Shown here piece after piece: positions 58,112-64,000 of a stretch of DNA of 64,000 nt; the stretch's first letter is position 1, and each line of letters starts with the position of its first letter. Both the position numbers and the translations under genes were made by a program. The notes under the pieces are model-generated. The model was not told the DNA's origin. It ran no database searches and saw nothing but the letters and a program-made list of their open reading frames with translations. Location of the stretch: positions 1,736,001 to 1,800,000 of the forward strand of contig JBBELK010000164.1 of assembly GCA_037783545.1 (NCBI GenBank). Reading direction: 5' to 3'. This DNA comes from Henricia sp. BOLD:AAB3569 (taxonomy: Eukaryota; Echinodermata; Asteroidea; Spinulosida; Echinasteridae).

Positions 58112-61100
58112 CTGTAGGGGAGTAAACAAAACAGAAAATATTACGTTTTTATTTATTCAAATTTGATTCCAATTTTAAAACAAACGCCGGCACTAAAATT
58201 AGGACAAAAAATACCTCTCAAATTCCTGTCGAAGAATGAGCCGAAGGCGAGTTCGGTATTTTCATGACGAGTGCAGTATATTCTCCCGAAAAGACATCCA
58301 ATATTATTATTATTGTTATATAAAATGAAGCTTATACCTTCTTTGTTTTGAAAGACTTCCAAAAGATTTTTGTCTGTTTGGTGTTGAAAACTTAATTTCT
58401 GTACCAACGTTTACAATTGCATGTGCTTTTGTTACTGTCCTACAGTACCTTTTGTTACTGTACTCACGCGCGCATTGCACAAACGTGCAATCCATTTACT
58501 TGGTGCATGACACGCGCGTATGCTTTGGTGCGCCCAGCGTGGACGCACTTCGGATTGGGGCTCATTGCTGCACAGTATCAAAAACGGTATCCGCAAAAAG
58601 CTTCATTTTATATAATAATAATTGATATCATGAATCGAGCAAAAACTCTGTTTGCTAGGATAGGGCGACAATTTGTGTGTAAAAAAGCTATATTAGGGCG
58701 GCACGCTCAATAGGGCGACAATTTGGTGTCGCCCGAATATTTTTTAGGTTAAAAACCATTTTTTTTAAAATCGAGAACCATTTTTCTCTCTTAGGTCTGT
58801 AACCATTTTTGGAAGATTAGGGTAGAGAAATTTGGTGTCAATTTGAGTGAATTTTGGTGGTCCCCAGGGAAAGGCTTCCCGAATTGTCGCCCTATTGCTG
58901 CATCCAGAGTTCTTACAATACTTACGGCTTCTTGACGGAGTTTCTTTTGCATGCTTGTCATTTCTTGAGACAGTATTTGCTTAACGCAGTGTTGGAGGTG
59001 TCTCCCGAGTTGGTCATTTAATTCCTCGGCGTCATTTGCCATATTCACATGTAGAGATTTGATTTCTCCAACACTGTTGGAGAAATGGTAATCATAGTTA
59101 TGCATTCAGAGTTCCAATTTAAATGGTAATCATAGTTATGCATTCAGAGTTCAAATTTAAATGGTAATCATAGTTATGCATTCAGAGTTCAAATTTAAAT
59201 GGTAATCATATATAGTTACGCATTCAGAGTTCAAATTTAAATGGTAATCATAGTTATGCATTCAGAGTTCAAATTTAAATGGTAATCATATATAGTTACG
59301 CATTCAGAGTTCAAATTTAAATGGTAATCATAGTTATGCATTCAGAGTTCAAATTTAAATGGTAATCATAGTTATGCATTCAGAGTTCAAATTTAAATGG
59401 TAATCATATATAGTTATGCATTTTGGCCACTCTGTTAATAAAAAAAGTGTGTCCATATCAAACATTTTGAGCACCCCCCCCCCCATTTTTTCCCATGGGT
59501 GTTGGGATTTTGACACCATAACATTCATTATATTTTTCTCATTACCATTCTGAAATTTCGCGCCCCCATCCATATATTTCCAGGGATATCGTCAAAAATT
59601 CACCAAAGTTTAGTAAACTAATTTATCTGGTACATAAAGCAGTGCAGTGATTACACCAACCTTTTTTGCTTGTACATCGAAATTGGAGATTGCAAATTTC
59701 CTGTTTTCTTCCCATGGATAGTATTTTGGGGAGGTATTTTATATGATTGTTCGGTTAGAGCGAAATTCATTTTTTGGAAAAATCTGGTCACGCTTCTTTT
59801 AAATTAAAGTGAGAATTAAAGGCAGAGGCTGGTCAATGCGCGCCTGAGGCCAAATTCGTGCCACGAAATACGCAGCTCCATAGCGAAGGCATGGAGCTGC
59901 GGTATTTGGCCTCACGCGCACATTGACGAGCCTCTGCCTTTAAAACATCAATTCTTGCTTTATTAACTAGATTCTTGCACATAAAAGTCATTCAAGATAT
60001 TGAATGTATCTGAAGCTTTTTGAGTGCCTTTCAAAAAATACAACACTGAGGCATTCAATAAGTACTTGGGACTCAGTTTTTAGAAATTTAATACCCTTTT
60101 ATGTACATTTTGCTGGGCATATTCTGAAATGTGCAACAGAGTAACTTGAGTTATGCGACCTATCATGAATGGTTTTTATCCATTTTTGCCACGGTTGTAG
60201 TTGAGTCAATCACAAGTCTATCACAAGTCCAGAGCCGAACAAAAAAAAGTCTGTGACAAGTCCCGCACAAGTCCGTCCCAAGTCCAGTAACAAGAAGCAA
60301 AGGATGAACACGCACAAAAGAATGCCTTTGTTGGAGTTCATTTGAATAGCTTGTGGCCTGTGATGGACTTGAGATGGACTTGAGATGGACTCGACTTCAA
60401 CCCTGGTTTTTGCAAGTGAACTCTACATGTGTACTTACTGGTGATTCAGAGTGGATGCTGTCTTCCGTTGATGTTGCTCAAGGACTCGCTGCATCTTGGT
60501 TTGCATGTCTTGAAGTTGACTTAAATCTGTTTCCAAAGCAACGATTTCCCCAAGAAGATTGCTCTTGAATTCTTCTTGAGCTTTGTATCTGAGAGACAAC
60601 GAAACATGCAACATGTAGTAATAATGGTAGATTCTTGTATAGCGCACATATCTACCCTTCATGAGGGTAATCAGGGCGCTGTTGTCATTAAAACCGCTGC
60701 CATCAGGAAATCACCAGAACCATTTCGCTTCAACTAGTGGCTACCTGGCCAAGATGCACAACCCTATCAGCAATTACATTGTAGCATTTCCCCCCTAAAA
60801 GCTCCCCAAATATCGCTTGGGTTGACGAGGCAATTGAGATTAAGTGTCTTAATTGCCCACAGACACAAACACATTGGCACAATTGGTGCTCGAACCCATA
60901 ACCCATTGGTCACAAGCATGGCTGTATACCCACTAGACCACACATACTCTCATGACCTACCGGGTAGTATTGGGTGATTTGAACATTTTTTTAGGAATCA
61001 CAAATTCACTCGAATTCAAAACCATTTTCAAAACAAAAATTGGCGCAAAAATTAGAAAAATATCGGTTACAAATCATAGCTAAAAGTCTATTAGCATTCA

Positions 61101-63751
61101 GAATTGGCAGATACTTCCTGGGATCGCCTTACAAAGACGGAATTGCAATTCAGATTCCCACCTGAGAATCTATTTCATCCAGAAAAGATTGATCCAAGTT
61201 TAGCCTCACCTTGCTTGAAACTGCCTGTTTAAAAGCTTGGAGAACTGATGCTGTGTGGTCTTAACAGCTCCCTCTGTCAACTGCTGGGTCTGCGCTCGCT
61301 TGGTCTAGTCAGTTCAGACAAAAATGATTTATTATAAAAATTACAAAAATTATAAAAATTATAAAAATAACAAAAATAAAAAATTATAAAAAATATAAAA
61401 ATTATCAAAATTAGCAAAATTTGACATTTTCTCATCAAGTTCCTTCTAGCTTGGGCTGGCAATGGACCATTGACAGAAGGACCAATTTCGGAAAGAAGAA
61501 GACCAAGAACGAACAAGGGATGGACCGGGTATAACCTGGAGACTAATCGGAGAGGAATCAGAAAGAATTGATTAGTTGATCATGCATTCAGACCTTGTGT
61601 GCAAAACATATAAGCCAGGCTGAAACATTTCCAAGATTCCTCACAATATTTAGTCACTCCAAATTTTTTTTTTTTTTATCAAATCTGCACTTGCAGATGG
61701 GTCATTCTATAAATTTGGGGTCCAACGTGTGACATTTTCCTGTCCCTGTTACACCTGACATACTGCCATTTGCCAAACAAGTATTATTAAAAATGCCTTC
61801 AAAACATATTTTTATGAATTGTACTTTATGTAATCACTTTTTGAAATAGAAAGCATTTAAAGAATATGTCCTGAATTTACAAAATACAACATTTTACAAG
61901 ATGTCAGACGTAACAGGGGACAGAAAAATTGGACCCCAAATTTATAGAATGACCCAGATGCTAGATGAGTCATTTTAAAGAAAATAAAAATGCTGCTCAA
62001 CTTCTCAACTCTTACCGATGAATCAAAGACAGAGTGAGGACAGATAGAAGATGGGTCTAGGACAAGCCCAAGACGAGCCAAGGACTGACCAAGGAAACCA
62101 ACCTACCTGCATCTTTTTCTTGAGATTTTCTCCCACGGCCTTGAGCATCTTGGTAATATGCACGGCCGGTACGGTCTCATGAGAGGGGTGAGAATTTGAA
62201 GACTGTGATGAGGCACCGTCATCGCTGACGTTGCTCTGCGAAGCAACTTCTTCTATTTCTTCTTCTTCTCGGAGAGTGGAACTTAAAGCACCTACAGAGC
62301 AGAATATGGAACTCAATAGATTGCAAGATATTGTGGGGTACCGTGGCCGAGTGGTTTAGGTCATTGACTCGCAATCATGGGTGAAAACTTGGGGTTGCGG
62401 GTTCGAATATATAATTGATTTATAATGGTTTATTCGCAGAATCGCTCAAAAACAGATCATATACAGGGCCTTTAACTCACCTGCCTTGAAGAGTTTCTTA
62501 GGTCTGAGAGCGCCCTCTGCACTACGGGACACAGCGGAGGTGACAATAGCTGGTAGTTCAAGTAGTTCAGGCTCAAAATCCTCAGTTTGTTCTTCATTAC
62601 CATCACCATCATTGTAATCGTCGCTGAATAGATCGCTGTACTTACGTTTTAGTGCAGACGTTGTTGGCCGAACCCAACTCGATGGTCCTGTGTGTATAGA
62701 TTGTGACGTTATATGAAGGCAGAGGTGCCTATATTTATGATTGAGGTACAATTTATACAATATTGTGATATAATTGTCAAACACAAAGTTCCAAACGTGT
62801 GGTTTTAAAAGCGTTTAAGCGCAATTCAATCGGAAACATCTTGTTTACAGCGGATTAAAAGAGTCTTTCCCCGGTAAATTTATAAAGGGGGCATTTTGGC
62901 AACACAGACCATATTTTCCAAAAAATACCTTTGTCTGGTCTCAAAATAAAAGAAAGTTTAAGTTGTCTGAAGAGATAACTTAGGTTACAAATAGTGTGAC
63001 AATATGCCTTTCTAAAAACCCTGTGTACAAATTTCCAATATATGCTCGCAACCGGGACGGCCTAAAATGTAACACAAGTCATATATTGATTTTCATGTTT
63101 TTAGAAGACGCGGTACATTTTGACAGAGCTGAAATGTCTTCGGATGAGTTTATTGATATCTTTCTTTTGATTTATAATGGTTTTATTCACAGAATTGCTC
63201 AAAAACAGATCATCCATAGTGCCTTTAACCATGCCTGAGTGTAATCTTAGTGTATATATTCTTCATGTATACATGTGTAAGTTTCTGTTTTCAAAATGGG
63301 GGACGTTTAACAAGAGGAACAATAGGGTCCGTGGGGGTCCGTGATTTGGAATTGTGTCAAAAACAAATACGCCGTATTCCTGAACGTGTGAGGGCACTAG
63401 TCAAGTGATCCGCGCCCATCGTGCGTTATGTTCGAACACAAAACGCGCTACGCGCACACGCCTTCCAAACGTATATTTCAAATGGAAATCTGTACCTCCA
63501 CTTTTCTACTGTTGTCTATGGACATTTCCCCCAAATCACATTGTTCGAGTGCCCTCAAGCGTTCAGGAATACGGTCTATTAGAGCAGTCGCCAAAAAAAC
63601 TACAGTCTTAACAAAAGAGGAACAATGGGCAGCGGGGTGGGAGGCAGGTACCATATATGGCTGTTTACATACCCGACTTTAGGGTTACATCAATTTGCAT
63701 CGACTCATCTGCTACTGGACTTGGACTTGGACTCTGATTGAATGTGACTTG
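58055..63751 (-). CDS. SYCP3: SYCP3-like synaptonemal complex (Cor1 family) protein
   Basis: Seven minus-strand exons (63673-63751, 62481-62687, 62107-62291, 61210-61304, 60439-60588, 58926-59073, 58055-58111) join without a phase error to 306 codons plus TGA. The start codon is not found, so a 5' exon is missing. Residues 1-140 are acidic and Ser-rich with a basic patch (ALKRKYSDLF). From about 140 the sequence is heptad-rich coiled coil (ITKMLKAVGENLKKKM, QDMQTKMQRVLEQHQ, MTSMQKKLRQEA) and ends QQHELQQMKKGLQTMFTL, closely like the vertebrate SYCP3 end. SYCP3 assembles as a coiled-coil tetramer on meiotic chromosome axes. Vertebrate proteins are about 236 residues; this one has a longer acidic N-terminus. 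A related Cor1-domain protein is the main alternative. Confidence 0.75.
58300..58625. mobile_element. Foldback element in the SYCP3-like gene's last intron
   Basis: TATATAAAATGAAGCTT and AAGCTTCATTTTATATA are inverted about 270 bp apart. The adjacent 58235-58270 resembles the GAAAATACCGAACTCGCC block of the 727-bp units. Confidence 0.75.
58926..59073 (-). CDS. SYCP3-like exon
   Basis: Acceptor TTTCTCCAACAG, donor AGCC|GTAAGT. Encodes NMANDAEELNDQLGRHLQH and QEMTSMQKKLRQEA. Its acceptor abuts the 38-bp repeat array. Confidence 0.8.
59087..59420. repeat. 38/42-bp tandem repeat beside an SYCP3-like exon
   Basis: About nine copies of AATGGTAATCATAGTTATGC plus ATTCAGAGTTCAAATTTA. Some have a 4-bp TATA insert giving 42 bp. 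It starts within 15 bp of the exon's acceptor, so it forms part of its branch-point region. Confidence 0.95.
59443..59803. mobile_element. TTAAAGGAG-family element with decayed left end
   Basis: Right end CTGGTCACGCTTCTTTTAA. The interior matches 54743-55080. Confidence 0.65.
59819..59943. mobile_element. Foldback MITE, copy 3 of the 38831 family
   Basis: TTAAAGGCAGAGGCT and AGCCTCTGCCTTTAA are the tips; the inner arms CAGCTCCATAGCGAAGG / CATGGAGCTG mirror. Confidence 0.9.
60439..60588 (-). CDS. SYCP3-like exon
   Basis: Acceptor CGTTGTCTCTCAG, donor CACCA|GTAAGT. Encodes YKAQEEFKSNLLGEIVALET and LQDMQTKMQRVLEQHQRK. Confidence 0.8.
60625..60955 (-). repeat. tRNA-derived SINE (same family as 15408-15730)
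   Basis: Head GTGTGGTCTAGTGGGTATAC and GGGTTCGAGC on the minus strand, intronic in the SYCP3-like gene. Its tail begins 36 bp from the 60439-60588 exon's acceptor. Confidence 0.8.
61210..61304 (-). CDS. SYCP3-like exon
   Basis: Acceptor GAACTGACTAG is pyrimidine-poor, donor CAAG|GTGAGG. Encodes TKRAQTQQLTEGAVKTTQHQ and SKLLNRQFQA. Chosen because it alone fits phase 0 in and 2 out. Confidence 0.65.
62107..62291 (-). CDS. SYCP3-like exon
   Basis: Acceptor TTCTGCTCTGTAG, donor TGCAG|GTAGGT. Encodes the acidic LREEEEIEEVASQS and the start of the coiled coil, HITKMLKAVGENLKKKMQ. Confidence 0.75.
62334..62410 (+). repeat. SINE head fragment (tRNA Leu/Ser-like)
   Basis: GTACCGTGGCCGAGTGG and GCGGGTTCGAAT. 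The body is missing. It is followed by a 62412-62475 segment also present at 63167-63230. Confidence 0.75.
62481..62687 (-). CDS. SYCP3-like exon
   Basis: Acceptor CTATACACACAG, donor GGCAG|GTGAGT. Encodes SALKRKYSDLFSDDYNDGDG and EPELLELPAIVTSAV. Confidence 0.7.
63367..63586. mobile_element. Foldback element near the 5' side of the SYCP3-like gene
   Basis: CGCCGTATTCCTGAACG mirrors CGTTCAGGAATACGG, and GAGGGCACTAGTCAAGTG mirrors TTCGAGTGCCCTC. Confidence 0.8.
63673..63751 (-). CDS. SYCP3-like exon, first found
   Basis: Acceptor CTCATTTCAG, donor CGG|GTATGT. Encodes QVTFNQSPSPSPVADESMQI and DVTLKS. No in-frame start before its splice site. Confidence 0.55.
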
Positions 63752-64000
63752 CTGAAATGAGGAGAATTTTAACAATCTGTAAAAACTAAACAAACAAGCT
63801 CATTCGTATTGATAGCTTTCGACCAAGTGCAACATCCGGGAATGTTTGGGTGTCACCGTACACGCCAATAGACGCACATGAACATGCGTAAAAAATACCC
63901 ACCAGCGTATTTTTATTCGAAACCGTCGCACGCACGCGTTGCGATACGTTCAAATTATTGAGCATGTACTCAGCTTGTATTTAGTTGTAAAAAAACAAAG

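Overview
The window is animal nuclear DNA: AT-rich, with small GT-AG exons spread over long introns packed with repeats. Monocarboxylate-transporter, natriuretic-receptor/guanylate-cyclase ectodomain, D-amino-acid oxidase and SYCP3-type sequences are all present. The density of tRNA-derived SINEs and foldback elements suggests a marine invertebrate, perhaps a deuterostome such as an echinoderm or hemichordate. That placement is inference only; nothing here identifies the species. All genes were built by hand from reading frame, splice sites and phase.

Left part (1-12.9 kb, + strand): the 3' six exons of an SLC16/MCT-like transporter, phase-consistent, ending at 11702 with a candidate polyA signal near 12878. 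12.9-17.2 kb is SINE and foldback DNA. At 17246-17361 lies a frameshifted exon of a D-amino-acid/D-aspartate oxidase (DAO/DDO). A perfect 38-bp-arm palindrome follows, then a tandem array of about 727-bp units (17.56-22.08 kb). Six of the units carry an intact terminal exon of the same enzyme, with acceptor site, reading frame and stop all preserved.

Middle (22-39 kb): mostly repeats. On the minus strand at 24.87-26.46 kb is a set of tandemly duplicated cassette exons of an unrecognised transcript. Next come a roughly 92-115-bp minisatellite (26.6-27.7 kb), 23- and 24-bp satellites (28.4-29.0 kb), a CGACGAGATT array (29.1-30.1 kb), scattered GCATTGCGGAC hairpin motifs (30.6-32.8 kb) and several local duplications (31-38 kb).

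Right part: on the + strand (39.2-46.3 kb) are exons of an ANF_receptor ligand-binding domain. They lack the middle of that domain and all of the transmembrane, kinase-like and cyclase parts. The first recognisable exon runs into a foldback element with no splice donor. The 3' region carries a 54-bp tandem repeat rich in TGTTTGTAAACA. A weak minus-strand terminal exon (47.2-47.4 kb) converges on it. A large inverted repeat occupies 48.6-51.3 kb. At 58.05-63.75 kb on the minus strand is a seven-exon gene for an SYCP3/Cor1-like axial-element protein, phase-consistent at all six introns, with its 5' end not found. The genes show no shared pathway. The main theme is how strongly repeats have shaped exon content.
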